Positions 1 through 9,536 of a DNA stretch of 13,334 nt are shown here, piece after piece. This DNA is from Elusimicrobiota bacterium (lineage in GTDB: Bacteria; Elusimicrobiota; Elusimicrobia; 2-02-FULL-39-32): the NCBI GenBank assembly GCA_023249835.1, contig JAHFBY010000001.1, positions 11,771 to 25,104 of the forward strand, given 5' to 3'. The notes below the pieces were generated by a model that was not told where the DNA came from, did not search any database, and saw only the letters and a list, made by a program, of their open reading frames with translations. Positions within the stretch are counted from its first letter, which is position 1; every line of letters begins with the position of its first letter. Both the position numbers and the translations under genes were made by a program.

Positions 1-47
1 CTTGCGCGCATCTTTCCTTGCCCACCCCCGCAGCTTTCATCGTGAAA

Positions 48-69
48 ATATCAGGGTGACGCCTGATAT
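48..69. promoter_or_regulatory. Perfect 8-bp inverted repeat upstream of the glucan synthase
   Basis: The arms ATATCAGG (48-55) and CCTGATAT (62-69) are perfect reverse complements separated by 6 bases, centred about 65 bp before the synthase ATG. There is no T-run after the repeat, so a Rho-independent terminator for an upstream gene is unlikely. An operator or an mRNA hairpin in the leader is more plausible. I could not place a convincing -35/-10 pair around it. The role is inferred from position only. Confidence 0.4.
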
Positions 70-123
70 ACAGAACCCTCGTGGATTGTTAACGTATTAA
101 GATCATGGGAGAGTAAGAGCAAT

Positions 124-3100
124 ATGCAAACATTTTCGTTACGCTGGCAAACTTGGCTGGCCCGCCAAACACGTCCGAGCGCGCGCGAGAGCGAGCCGCC
201 CTTGCGCGCCGAGCTGTTCAGCGTGGAACAGCTTGCGCGCCATGCGCGGGCGCTGGCCACTCATCACCAGGTCGTAATCAGGCAAAGCCCTAACCGCCTG
301 TTGGACCGGTTGGGACAAAACGAGGAGATTTTGCGGGCCTTTAATCATGCCACCATAGCCGTCAATCCCGGACAGCGCATCACTCCCGCCGCGGAATGGT
401 TTCTGGACAATTTCTATCTGGTCGAAGAGCAAATTCAATTGGCCCGGCGGCATTTGCCCCGGCGCTATAGTCGGGAGTTGCCGCGGCTTTTAAACAGTCC
501 GTCTATCGGGCTGCCGCGCGTTTACGATATCGTGCTGGAATTGATTTCGCACGTGGACGCGCAGATTGACGCGGAATCGATTTGCTCTTTTATTGCTGCG
601 TACCAGACCGTGAGCGCGTTGAAGTTGGGGGAGTTGTGGGCCATTCCGATTATGGTTCGTTTGGGGTTGATTGAAAATTTGCAGCGCATTGTCACGCGGC
701 TGAACGTGGCGCGCGAGGATTGTGATTTGGCGGATTTGTGGGTGGACCGTTTGCAGGCGATGACAGAGAAAAACCCATCGCACCTGGTGATCGTGGTGGC
801 GGAGATGGCGGAGTCGGATCTGCCGTTGTCCAGCGCGTTCGTGGCGAAATTTTGCCAGCGCTTGTCGCGGGAAAGCCCGGTGCTGCACTTGGCGCGCAGT
901 TGGTTGGAGCAGCGCCTTGTTGAGCAAGGTTTGTCCATTGAACACTTGGTTCATTTGGAAAGCCAAAACCAGGCGGCGGACCAGGTTTCCGTTAGCCACA
1001 GCATCGCCAGCATTCGTTTTTTGAGCGCCATGGACTGGAAAGAGTTCGTGGAGAGCATGAGCCTGGTGGAGCAGACTTTGCGTTCCGATTCAGCCGGCGT
1101 TTATAAGGAGATGGATTTCTCCACACGCGACAGTTATCGCCATGCTGTGGAGTTCATGTCCCGGCACAGCCGGCTTTCTGAAGAGGAGGTCGCGTTGCGC
1201 GCCGTTCAGATGGCGGCGGAGAGCGCGCTGCAAAAGGGGCGCGAAGACCGCACCGCGCATGTGGGCTATTATCTGATCGACAAAGGACGCTCTTTGCTGG
1301 GCTGCGTAGTCCATGTGCGCTGGCCTTGGCGAACTTTTTTTGAACGCGCCATCCACCGTTTTCCATTGGCGTTTTACGCGGGCGGTATCGTTACGATTAC
1401 TTTGCTCGCCGCGTTCACGTTTATGTGGCAGGCCGGGATGCTCGGCGTGCAGGGGTGGGAGCTGATTTTTTTTACTTGCATCTTCTTGCTTTGCGCTAGC
1501 CAACTGGCAGTAGGGTTGATGAACTGGCTCTCCATGTTGTTGGTCAAACCGCGCCTGCTCCCGCGCATGGATTTTTCTGCCAGCATCATTCCAGGTTGCC
1601 GCACGATGGTGGTAGTGCCCACGATGCTGGCAAGTTTAGATGGCGTGGATCGGTTGATCGAAACCTTAGAGATACATCATCTGTCTAACCGCGATCGCCA
1701 TTTGCATTTTGCTTTGCTGACGGATTTTAGCGACGCGCCGCAAGAGGTTTTGCCCGGCGATCCGGCGCTGCTGCAGCGCGCGCGCGCCGGAGTGGAGCGG
1801 CTGAACCGCAAATATTTATCCGATGGGCCGGCCCTGTTTTTTCTGTTTCACCGGCCGCGCCGCTGGAACGCTGCGGAAGGGTTGTGGATGGGTTATGAAC
1901 GCAAGCGCGGAAAGCTGGTAGAGTTTAACGCGCTCTTGCGCGGCGGTTCGCGCGAATGTTTTTCCGATATCGTTGGCGTGGCCGTGATTTTGCCTTTGAT
2001 TAAGTATGTGATTACGCTGGACACCGATACGCAGTTGCCGCGCGACGCGGCCCGGCAGCTCGTGGGCACCATGGCCCATCCGTTGAATCGCCCGGAGTTT
2101 GACGCGAAGCGCGGGATTGTAAAGGAAGGCTACGGCATTTTGCAGCCGCGCATTGGCGTAAGTTTGCCCAGTGCCAGGCGCTCGTGGTTCGTGCGGCTTT
2201 TTGCCGGCGACGCGGGCATTGACCCATACACGCGGGAAGTGTCCGACGTCTATCAGGACCTTTTCCGCGAAGGCTCGTTTATCGGTAAAGGCATTTACGA
2301 TGTAGACGCTTTTCAGCGCGCCTTGAATGGGCGCTTTCCGGAAAATGTGGTGCTGAGCCACGATTTGCTGGAAGCCTGCCACGCCCGTTCCGCGCTCGTC
2401 AGCGACGTGGAATTTTACGAGGAGTATCCCTCCCGCTACAACGTGGACATTGACCGGCGTCGCCGCTGGATTCGCGGCGATTGGCAGATCACGCAATGGC
2501 TTTTGCCGCGCGTGCCCGGCTCGGACGCGCGCCGCATTGCCAATCCGCTTTCTAGGCTGTCTCAATGGAAGATTTTCGATAACCTCAGGCGCAGCCTAGT
2601 GCCGGTGGCCCTGATGTTTTTTATGTTGGGCGGGTGGCTGCTCTTTCCCACGTTGGGCGCATTGGGATCGATCCTGATCCTTTTGATCTTGATGATTCCG
2701 GGGCTTTTGTCAACGCTGGTGAACCTGTTCTGCAAGCTGGAGGATTTACCATGGAGGATGCATCTGCGGGAAATGGCAGGATCCTACATCCGTCAGCTCG
2801 GCCAAGTCTTTCTCACCCTGGCGTTTCTTCCTTACGATGCTTTCATTAGTTTGGACGCCATAGGCCGGACGCTGCTGCGCGTGCTGGTGACGCACAAGCG
2901 GCTTTTGGAATGGCAAACCTCCAGCGATTCCGAGCGCGCCGCACACTCGAATTTAAGCGGTTTTTACGGTACGATGTGGATTGAGCCGGCGGTTGCGCTG
3001 GCTGCCGCGCTGTTTTTGTTCTTCGCGCATTCATCTCAACTGTTCTTGGCTTTGCCGGTGTTGGCCCTTTGGCTCGCGGCGCCGGGCATTGCCTGGTGGA

Positions 3101-6100
3101 TCAGCCGTCCGCTGGAATCTCCAGCGTTGGGTTTAACCGAAGAGCAAGTGGCGTTCCTTCGGCTTACCGCTCGCAAGACCTGGCATTTTTTCGAGAATTT
3201 CGTCACCGCGCAAGAGAACTGGCTACCGCCAGACAATTTTCAGGAAGTTCCCGCGTCCATGGTGGCGTCGCGCATTTCGCCCACGAATATGGGTTTGTCG
3301 CTTTTGGCAAATCTGGCGGCCCGGGATTTTGGCTATCTTTCGTCCGGTGGTTTGGTGCAGCGCACGCAAGACGCGTTCACGTCGATGCAGCGGCTTGAAC
3401 GCTATCGCGGCCATTTTTACAATTGGTATGAGACGCGCACGCTGCGTCCCCTCCTTCCGTTGTATGTATCGAGCGTGGACAGCGGCAATTTGGCGGGCCA
3501 TTTGTTCACTTTAAGCGCCGGGCTGCGCGAACAGGCCGACGAAAAAATATTCACGCCGCAGATTTTTTCCGGGCTGCGCGACGCGGTGAGGGTGTTTAAA
3601 AATTTGGCCGTAGGAAATGAAGCGTTAGAAAAGTTGGACGCGGAGTTGGAGCAAGCGCCTTCCGGTTTAAGCGCGGCCTTTATTTTTTTGGAAAGGGTGA
3701 ACGACCAGGCCGCCGCAATCGCGGCAGAGCCGCTGCACAGAGAGGGAGCGCTCAATGTTTGGGCCCAGATTTTAAAACACGACTGCGAGGCCCATTTGGA
3801 GGAAATGCTTTTTCTGGCGCCGTGGCTGCGGAACCCGCACGGGTTTTCGCACACTTCCGCGGAGTTTACTGAAAAATTGTTACAGTTGGACCGGGCGCCC
3901 ACTTTAAGAGAAGCGGCGAAGTTCAAGCAGTCCATCTGCCCGTTGGTGGAGGCGGCTTTGCAAAACCTTCCGGCGGAACCTTCGCCATTGCGCGAAGAAA
4001 AGCAAAAAGAGTTAATTACATTTGGGCGGGCTTTGCGCGAGGCCGGCGCGCACGCCCGGCAGCGTTTACGCGCGTTGGAAAGTTTGGCCAAACAAAGCGA
4101 CGTGCTGGCCGCAATGGATTTTACTTTTTTGTTCGACCCGGCGCTGGATCTGTTTTCCACCGGATTTAACGTGGCGGAACACCGGCGCGATTTGGGATGT
4201 TACGACTTATTGGCCTCGGAGGCTCGCTTGTGCAGCTATGTGGCCGTGGCGTTGGGGCAGGTTCCGCAGGACCATTGGTTTTCCATGGGGCGCTTGCTCG
4301 TGGCTGCGCAAGGCGCGCCCATCCTGATTTCGTGGAGCGGATCGATGTTCGAATACCTCATGCCGCTGTTGGTAATGCCCAGCTACGAGAACACGCTGCT
4401 CAACTACACGTGCAAAGCCGCGGTGCAACAGCAAATTGAATATGGCGAATTGCGCGGCGTGCCGTGGGGCATTTCTGAGTCGGGGTACAACCGTACCGAC
4501 GTGCATCTGAACTACCAGTATCGAGCTTTTGGCGTGCCGGGTTTGGGTTTGAAGCGCGGGTTGGCCGAGGATCTGGTGATCGCTCCTTACGCCAGTGCTA
4601 TGGCCTTGATGGTGGCGCCGGTGGAAGCGTGCGAAAATTTGCAGCGGCTGGCGCTGGAAGGCTGTGCCGGAGCTTACGGTTTTTACGAAGCGGTGGACTA
4701 TACTCCTACGCGTTTGCCTCCGGGCGAATCGAGCGCCATTGTGCGCTCCTTCATGGCGCATCATCAAGGGATGAGCTTGCTGGCGTTGGACAACCTTTTG
4801 CATGGCAACCCCATGCTGCGACGCTTTATGGCCTGCCCGATGCTGAAAGCCGCGGACTTGCTGCTGCAGGAGCGCGTGCCCAAGACCGCGCCCAGCGTGT
4901 TGGTGGAAGATTTGAAAACTGACGAAACGCATACGTTCACTGGAGACGGCGAAGCCGTGATGCGCGTTTTTACCAATCCCACGCCGCCGTCGCCGGAGGT
5001 GCATTTATTGTCGAACGGGCGCTACCACGTAGCCATCAGCAGCGCGGGCGGCGGCTACAGTCGCTGGCGCGATTTAGCTGTGACGCGCTGGCGCGAAGAT
5101 GCCACGCGCGACTGTTGGGGGACATTTGTTTACTTGCGCGATGTGGTCACGGGCGAGTTTTGGTCCACGGCCTATCAGCCCGTTTTGCGCGCGACGGAAG
5201 GCTATGAAGCGATCTTCACGCAGGCGCGGGCCGAGTTCCGGCAACGTCAGTCCGGTTTAGAAATCCACACGGAAATCAGCGTATCGCCGGAAGACGACGT
5301 GGAGTTGCGGCGCATTACGATTACGAACCGTTCCTTCGGGCCGCGCGTGATGGAACTGACCAGTTATGCGGAGGTGGTGCTGGCGCCTGCGGGTGTGGAC
5401 GCGCTGCATCCCGCCTTCAGCAACCTCTTCGTGCAAACCGAATTTGACCTGAAATCATCCTCCATTCTCTGCACTCGCCGGGCCCGTTCCCAGGACGAAA
5501 AGCCGCCGTGGCTGCTGCACTTGATGGTGGCTCACGGTGGCCAACCCGGAGTTGTGTCTTGCGAAACCGACCGCAGCCGGTTCATTGGCCGCGGCGGAAC
5601 TTTGGTCCACCCGGCCGCGATGCAGAGCCATGCGCCCTTATCCGACACCATGGGTTCCGTGCTGGATCCGATCATCGCGTTGCGACGCACGGTCACGCTG
5701 GCACCTAACGAAACCGTCATTATCGATCTGGTGGTCGGCGTCAGTGAAACCCGGGAGTTCGCGCTAGCTTTGGTGGAAAAATATCAGAGCTTGCGCATGG
5801 CGGACCGCGCTTTTGATTTGGCCTGGACGCACAGCCAGGTGACGCTGCACCAACTGAACGCCACGGAAGCGGAAGCTCAGCTCTATGGCCGCTTGGCTGG
5901 CGCATTGATTTATGCGGACCCGGCCCGCCGCGCCAACCCAGGCGTGCTGCGCAACAACCGGCGCGGCCAAAACGGTCTTTGGAGTTACGGTATTTCCGGC
6001 GACGCGCCGCTTGTGCTGCTGCGCATTAGCGACGCAGGCAAGATTGAGATCGTGCGGCAGTTGATTCGGGCGCATTCCTATTGGCGCATGAAGGGGCTAA

Positions 6101-8943
6101 CCGTGGAGCTGGTGATTGTGAACGAGGACGTTTCCGTCTATCGGCAATTGCTGCACGAGCAGATCACCGGCCTGATCGCTTCGGGCATTGAAGCGCAAAT
6201 GCTGGACAAGCCGGGCGGCATTTTCGGTCGGCGTTTGGAGCATATACCCAATGACGATTTGGTGTTAATGCAATCGGTGGCGCGCATTGTGCTGGACGAT
6301 GAAAAAGGAACCTTGGCGGAACAGTTGGAGTTGCGCAGCGTTTGGGGCCCTTCTTCGCCGGACCTCGCGCTGAATCTGGCGCCTGTGCGCGCCTCGGGTT
6401 TGTCCGCAACCGCGATGATTGAAAAGATGATCGCCTTGCCGGCCTTGATGCCGGCTCTCATCCCTATGCTCAAGCCCACGCGCGCTGCGGGAGTGGATAT
6501 TCCTGCTCCTCTTTCGCCGCGCGAATTAATTTTCCTCAATGGTTACGGCGGCTTTACCCGCGACGGCCACGAATATGTTATTACCTTGCAGCCCGGCGTC
6601 ATGACGCCGGCCCCCTGGGTGAACGTGCTGGCTAATCCGTTTTTCGGTACGGTGGTTTCGGAAAGCGGCAGCGCGTACACTTGGGTGGAGAACTCGCACG
6701 AATTTCGTCTCACGCCCTGGAGCAACGATCCGGTGCAGGACAATACGGGCGAAGCGTTTTACATTCGCGATGAACAGACCGGAGAATTTTGGTCGCCCAC
6801 GCCCTTGCCCGCGCGCGGCAAAACGCCTTACGTCATTCGCCACGGTTTTGGCTACTCCGTGTTCGAGCATACGGAAAACGGCGTGGCCTCGGAGTTGTGG
6901 GTTTACGTGGCCATGGACGCGCCGGTGAAGTTCACGGTTTTGAAATTGCGCAACGTTTCCGGGCGCCCGCGCCGTTTGTCTGTTACCGGTTATTGGGAGT
7001 GGGTGTTGGGCGACTTAAGGCACAAAAGTTTGATGCACGTGCAAACCGAAGTGGAATTGAAGAGCGGGGCGCTCTTGGCTCGCAATTATTACAATGCCGA
7101 GTTTAAGGAACGGATTGCTTTTATTGATGTGAATGACGCGGCGCGCACGCTCACTGGTGACCGCAAAGAGTTCATTGGTAGAAACGGAAGTTTGGTGCAG
7201 CCCGCGGCGCTGAAACGCGCACGTCTGTCCGGCAAAACCGGCGCGGGCCTGGACCCGTGCGGCGCAATGCAGGTTTCCATTCATCTAGAAGAGGGTGCGG
7301 AACGGGAAACAAGTTTCCGATTGGGTGTGGGTCGCAACTTGGCGGACGTACAGAATTTGATCCAGCGTTTTCGCGGGAAAGACGCGGGCCGCGTGGCGCT
7401 GGAAGGCGTGTGGTCCTATTGGAACCGTACTTTGGGCACGATCAATGTGGACACGCCGGACTCGTCCGTGAACGTTATGGCCAACGGTTGGCTGATGTAT
7501 CAAACGTTAAGTTGTCGGCTGTGGGGCCGTACCGGATTTTATCAGTCCGGCGGTGCGTACGGGTTCCGTGATCAATTGCAGGATGCGATGGCGCTGGTGC
7601 ATGCCGAGCCCGCGTTGCTGCGCGAGCAGTTGCTGCGCGCAGCCGCGCACCAATTTCGCGAAGGCGACGCGCAGCACTGGTGGCACCCGCCGTCCGGCCG
7701 CGGCGTGCGCACGCATTTTTCCGATGACTTTCTCTGGCTGCCCTACGCGGTTTGCCGCTACGTCTCAACCGTGGCCGACACTGGCGTGTTGGACGAGGGG
7801 GTTCCTTTCCTCGAAGCCCGGGCCGTAAAGCCGGAAGAGGAATCGTATTACGATTTGCCGAACCGCGCCGAAGAGTGGGGCACGCTCTACCAGCATTGCG
7901 TGCGCGCCATTGAACGTGGATTGAAGTTCGGGGCGCACGGTTTGCCGTTGATGGGCTGCGGCGATTGGAACGACGGCATGAACAGGGTGGGCAGCGAAGG
8001 GCGCGGCGAAAGCATTTGGCTGGCGTTCTTTCTGCACGACGTGCTTATCCAATTTGAAGCGCTGGCGCGCTCGCGCAAGGATGTTGCTTTTGCCGACCGC
8101 TGCCTCACGCAAGCACGGGAGCTACAGCAGAACATTGATCAGCATGCCTGGGACGGACAATGGTATTTGCGCGCCTACTTCGACAATGGCGATCCGCTCG
8201 GCTCCCAAACGAATATAGAATGCCAGATCGACTCCTTGCCGCAAAGCTGGTCCGTGATCAGCGGCGCGGGTGATCCGCAGCGTGCGCGCCAGGCGATGAA
8301 CGCGGTGTACCAGCGACTGGTCCTCCGCAGCGCTAGGCTGATCCAATTGTTTGATCCGCCTTTCGACCACTCGCCGATCAACCCGGGCTATATCAAAGGT
8401 TACATTCCGGGCGTGCGCGAAAATGGCGGCCAATACACGCACGGGGCCATTTGGGTGGCCATGGCCTTTGCACTGATGGGGGAAAACGAGCGCGCCTGGG
8501 AACTCTTCGCGCTGCTGAATCCAGTGCACCATGGTGAAACCGCGCGCCACATCGCTGTCTACAAAGTGGAACCGTACGTGATGGCCGCGGACGTGTACGC
8601 GGTAGCGCCGCACATGGGGCGCGGTGGTTGGACCTGGTACACGGGTTCCGCAGGCTGGATGTACCGGCTGCTCACCGAAACGCTGCTGGGCGTAAACCTG
8701 GAGGGCGATCAATTGCGTTTAACCCCGCGCTTGCCCAAAAGGTGGCCCGGCTGCAAAATCCATTACCGCTTTCATCAAACCGTTTATCACGTTACCTTCA
8801 CGCGCATCGAGTCTCCTGCGTCTGCCGCGCCTGCCCAAACTGAAACAAATACGCTCACTCTCGATGGACAAGAACTGGTCGGCCAAACCATCCCCCTAAA
8901 GAACGACCGTTGCGAGCATACCGTAGAAATGAAAGTGTACTGA
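124..8943 (+). CDS. ndvB: Cyclic beta-1,2-glucan synthase (NdvB/ChvB/Cgs family)
   Basis: Inner-membrane enzyme that polymerises UDP-glucose into beta-1,2-glucan and cyclises it; the product normally goes to the periplasm for osmoadaptation and host interaction. The protein has 2939 residues, at or slightly above the family's usual length near 2800-2900. Regions in order: soluble N-terminus (1-410); hydrophobic segments (about 413-480); GT84 domain (about 490-800) with D633xD635, the SHDLLE motif at 745-750 and an RW motif at 781-782 in place of QxxRW; further membrane segments (about 824-996); cyclisation or glycoamylase-like domain (about 1000-1590, GH189-type to my knowledge); two glycosyltransferase-36 beta-sandwich regions (about 1600-1860 and 2140-2400); GH94 helical domain (about 2430-2850) with GDWNDG at 2613-2618, which carries the catalytic Asp in this family. 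The ATG at 124 follows GGGAGAG (107-113) and AAGAG (115-119), and an in-frame TGA at 64-66 rules out a long extension. No frameshift is seen. The arginine and isoleucine codon choice differs from the genes at the right end. No exporter gene is adjacent. Function confidence is high; whether it makes the cyclic product in this organism is untested. Confidence 0.96.
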   Translation: MQTFSLRWQTWLARQTRPSARESEPPLRAELFSVEQLARHARALATHHQVVIRQSPNRLLDRLGQNEEILRAFNHATIAVNPGQRITPAAEWFLDNFYLVEEQIQLARRHLPRRYSRELPRLLNSPSIGLPRVYDIVLELISHVDAQIDAESICSFIAAYQTVSALKLGELWAIPIMVRLGLIENLQRIVTRLNVAREDCDLADLWVDRLQAMTEKNPSHLVIVVAEMAESDLPLSSAFVAKFCQRLSRESPVLHLARSWLEQRLVEQGLSIEHLVHLESQNQAADQVSVSHSIASIRFLSAMDWKEFVESMSLVEQTLRSDSAGVYKEMDFSTRDSYRHAVEFMSRHSRLSEEEVALRAVQMAAESALQKGREDRTAHVGYYLIDKGRSLLGCVVHVRWPWRTFFERAIHRFPLAFYAGGIVTITLLAAFTFMWQAGMLGVQGWELIFFTCIFLLCASQLAVGLMNWLSMLLVKPRLLPRMDFSASIIPGCRTMVVVPTMLASLDGVDRLIETLEIHHLSNRDRHLHFALLTDFSDAPQEVLPGDPALLQRARAGVERLNRKYLSDGPALFFLFHRPRRWNAAEGLWMGYERKRGKLVEFNALLRGGSRECFSDIVGVAVILPLIKYVITLDTDTQLPRDAARQLVGTMAHPLNRPEFDAKRGIVKEGYGILQPRIGVSLPSARRSWFVRLFAGDAGIDPYTREVSDVYQDLFREGSFIGKGIYDVDAFQRALNGRFPENVVLSHDLLEACHARSALVSDVEFYEEYPSRYNVDIDRRRRWIRGDWQITQWLLPRVPGSDARRIANPLSRLSQWKIFDNLRRSLVPVALMFFMLGGWLLFPTLGALGSILILLILMIPGLLSTLVNLFCKLEDLPWRMHLREMAGSYIRQLGQVFLTLAFLPYDAFISLDAIGRTLLRVLVTHKRLLEWQTSSDSERAAHSNLSGFYGTMWIEPAVALAAALFLFFAHSSQLFLALPVLALWLAAPGIAWWISRPLESPALGLTEEQVAFLRLTARKTWHFFENFVTAQENWLPPDNFQEVPASMVASRISPTNMGLSLLANLAARDFGYLSSGGLVQRTQDAFTSMQRLERYRGHFYNWYETRTLRPLLPLYVSSVDSGNLAGHLFTLSAGLREQADEKIFTPQIFSGLRDAVRVFKNLAVGNEALEKLDAELEQAPSGLSAAFIFLERVNDQAAAIAAEPLHREGALNVWAQILKHDCEAHLEEMLFLAPWLRNPHGFSHTSAEFTEKLLQLDRAPTLREAAKFKQSICPLVEAALQNLPAEPSPLREEKQKELITFGRALREAGAHARQRLRALESLAKQSDVLAAMDFTFLFDPALDLFSTGFNVAEHRRDLGCYDLLASEARLCSYVAVALGQVPQDHWFSMGRLLVAAQGAPILISWSGSMFEYLMPLLVMPSYENTLLNYTCKAAVQQQIEYGELRGVPWGISESGYNRTDVHLNYQYRAFGVPGLGLKRGLAEDLVIAPYASAMALMVAPVEACENLQRLALEGCAGAYGFYEAVDYTPTRLPPGESSAIVRSFMAHHQGMSLLALDNLLHGNPMLRRFMACPMLKAADLLLQERVPKTAPSVLVEDLKTDETHTFTGDGEAVMRVFTNPTPPSPEVHLLSNGRYHVAISSAGGGYSRWRDLAVTRWREDATRDCWGTFVYLRDVVTGEFWSTAYQPVLRATEGYEAIFTQARAEFRQRQSGLEIHTEISVSPEDDVELRRITITNRSFGPRVMELTSYAEVVLAPAGVDALHPAFSNLFVQTEFDLKSSSILCTRRARSQDEKPPWLLHLMVAHGGQPGVVSCETDRSRFIGRGGTLVHPAAMQSHAPLSDTMGSVLDPIIALRRTVTLAPNETVIIDLVVGVSETREFALALVEKYQSLRMADRAFDLAWTHSQVTLHQLNATEAEAQLYGRLAGALIYADPARRANPGVLRNNRRGQNGLWSYGISGDAPLVLLRISDAGKIEIVRQLIRAHSYWRMKGLTVELVIVNEDVSVYRQLLHEQITGLIASGIEAQMLDKPGGIFGRRLEHIPNDDLVLMQSVARIVLDDEKGTLAEQLELRSVWGPSSPDLALNLAPVRASGLSATAMIEKMIALPALMPALIPMLKPTRAAGVDIPAPLSPRELIFLNGYGGFTRDGHEYVITLQPGVMTPAPWVNVLANPFFGTVVSESGSAYTWVENSHEFRLTPWSNDPVQDNTGEAFYIRDEQTGEFWSPTPLPARGKTPYVIRHGFGYSVFEHTENGVASELWVYVAMDAPVKFTVLKLRNVSGRPRRLSVTGYWEWVLGDLRHKSLMHVQTEVELKSGALLARNYYNAEFKERIAFIDVNDAARTLTGDRKEFIGRNGSLVQPAALKRARLSGKTGAGLDPCGAMQVSIHLEEGAERETSFRLGVGRNLADVQNLIQRFRGKDAGRVALEGVWSYWNRTLGTINVDTPDSSVNVMANGWLMYQTLSCRLWGRTGFYQSGGAYGFRDQLQDAMALVHAEPALLREQLLRAAAHQFREGDAQHWWHPPSGRGVRTHFSDDFLWLPYAVCRYVSTVADTGVLDEGVPFLEARAVKPEEESYYDLPNRAEEWGTLYQHCVRAIERGLKFGAHGLPLMGCGDWNDGMNRVGSEGRGESIWLAFFLHDVLIQFEALARSRKDVAFADRCLTQARELQQNIDQHAWDGQWYLRAYFDNGDPLGSQTNIECQIDSLPQSWSVISGAGDPQRARQAMNAVYQRLVLRSARLIQLFDPPFDHSPINPGYIKGYIPGVRENGGQYTHGAIWVAMAFALMGENERAWELFALLNPVHHGETARHIAVYKVEPYVMAADVYAVAPHMGRGGWTWYTGSAGWMYRLLTETLLGVNLEGDQLRLTPRLPKRWPGCKIHYRFHQTVYHVTFTRIESPASAAPAQTETNTLTLDGQELVGQTIPLKNDRCEHTVEMKVY

Positions 8944-9329
8944 CCTCTCGCCTCGTTGATTGGTTTCAAAATAGTCGCCATCGGGATTACATAATAATTT
9001 TCGCAAAGCAGTTTTTTATATATCCTGCGGCAGCTTACGTGAAAAAATCCTGCGAAATACGCCATGAAAATAGATGGGTGGCTGGGGGGGCGAGCCTGGC
9101 TGCCTCAATTAAAAGTAGGCTTAGCCGCTTAAATTGTCCTTATAGAATTAGGTTTGATGAGTCAAAATGAAAATAATATTTGCGGCTGGAGATCACTACC
9201 ACAAATTCGCTAAGATGGTTGACAAGCATTTGGAGGGCATCCTTTCTTGTTGCGACAAGAAGGTTTCCCTGGGCTATGTCGAGGACACGAACCTTAAAGC
9301 CAAAAACATCATCTTGAGGTCGAACGATT
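8944..9329. other. Mostly unassigned spacer after the glucan synthase
   Basis: No recognisable gene, tRNA or clear terminator is visible between the synthase stop and the zinc-ribbon gene. A T6 run at 9012-9017 lacks a convincing preceding stem. The word ATCCTGCG occurs twice (9022-9029 and 9047-9054). The only coding candidate is the plus-strand ORF beginning at 9167, listed separately. Confidence 0.5.
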
Positions 9330-9490
9330 TTAGGCGTAAGTGCGTTGGCTGGAAGAAAGGTGCCAACGGTGGCAGCTTTTGCAGCGGTAGCTGTGCAGGT
9401 TGGGGCCTCCAAGTTTGCGTTCAATCATCGTTTCGGCAGCGTTTTCAGTGTCGTATCTTTTTTTGTGGGGGAATGCCCAGCAGGGGTTAG
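9167..9490 (+). CDS. Doubtful hypothetical protein, 107 aa
   Basis: I do not recognise this ORF. It begins MKIIFAAGDHYHKFAKMVDK. Its first half (to about 9350) has purine-rich first codon positions and C/G-rich third positions, as coding DNA often does, and reads as a plausible small soluble domain. The second half is Gly/Cys-rich and lies antisense to the zinc-ribbon gene at 9330-9512, so it looks like a shadow. A weak purine-rich stretch (GATGAG) precedes the ATG. It could be a real short gene whose 3' end has been lost or replaced, or pure chance. No function is proposed. Confidence 0.25.
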   Translation: MKIIFAAGDHYHKFAKMVDKHLEGILSCCDKKVSLGYVEDTNLKAKNIILRSNDFRRKCVGWKKGANGGSFCSGSCAGWGLQVCVQSSFRQRFQCRIFFCGGMPSRG

Positions 9491-9512
9491 GTGTAGAGTT
9501 TTCATAATTCAT
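9330..9512 (-). CDS. Small zinc-ribbon-like protein, 60 aa
   Basis: The protein has the pattern of a widespread family of tiny phage and bacterial proteins: an N-terminal Cys/His cluster followed by KKRY, a short helix starting with acidic and Ala residues, then YRCxxCxxWHLSS near the C-terminus. Here C11 and H15 precede KKRYDTENAAE, and C44, C47 and H51 lie in YRCKSCHRWHLSS, giving plausible metal ligands. The family's role is unknown to me; nucleic-acid or protein binding is the usual guess. The ATG at 9512 is the only good start before an in-frame stop (9540-9542), but it has no Shine-Dalgarno sequence, so expression is uncertain. Such genes often sit in phage or mobile regions, which fits the terminase remnant 900 bp away. 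It could be a relic. Confidence 0.6.
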   Translation of the reverse strand: MNYENSTPNPCWAFPHKKRYDTENAAETMIERKLGGPNLHSYRCKSCHRWHLSSSQRTYA

Positions 9513-9536
9513 AAAATTGAGGTGATTGGGACGATG

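Noticed and set aside
1816..2565. Long minus-strand ORF (249 codons) inside the glucan synthase, with similar ones at 3417-4160 and 4207-5004
   Set aside because: These are GC-driven shadows of the synthase gene, rich in Arg/His/Ala/Gln, and show no domain.
9008..9020. T-run after the glucan synthase as a Rho-independent terminator
   Set aside because: No GC-rich stem precedes the T-run, so a terminator is not supported.
9140..9424. Minus-strand ORF overlapping the zinc-ribbon gene, with a faintly CsrA-like word (LLVATRKD)
   Set aside because: It shares codon boundaries with the plus-strand ORF at 9167, has poor codon-position bias on this strand, and lacks the CsrA core. It also overlaps the zinc-ribbon gene in another frame.
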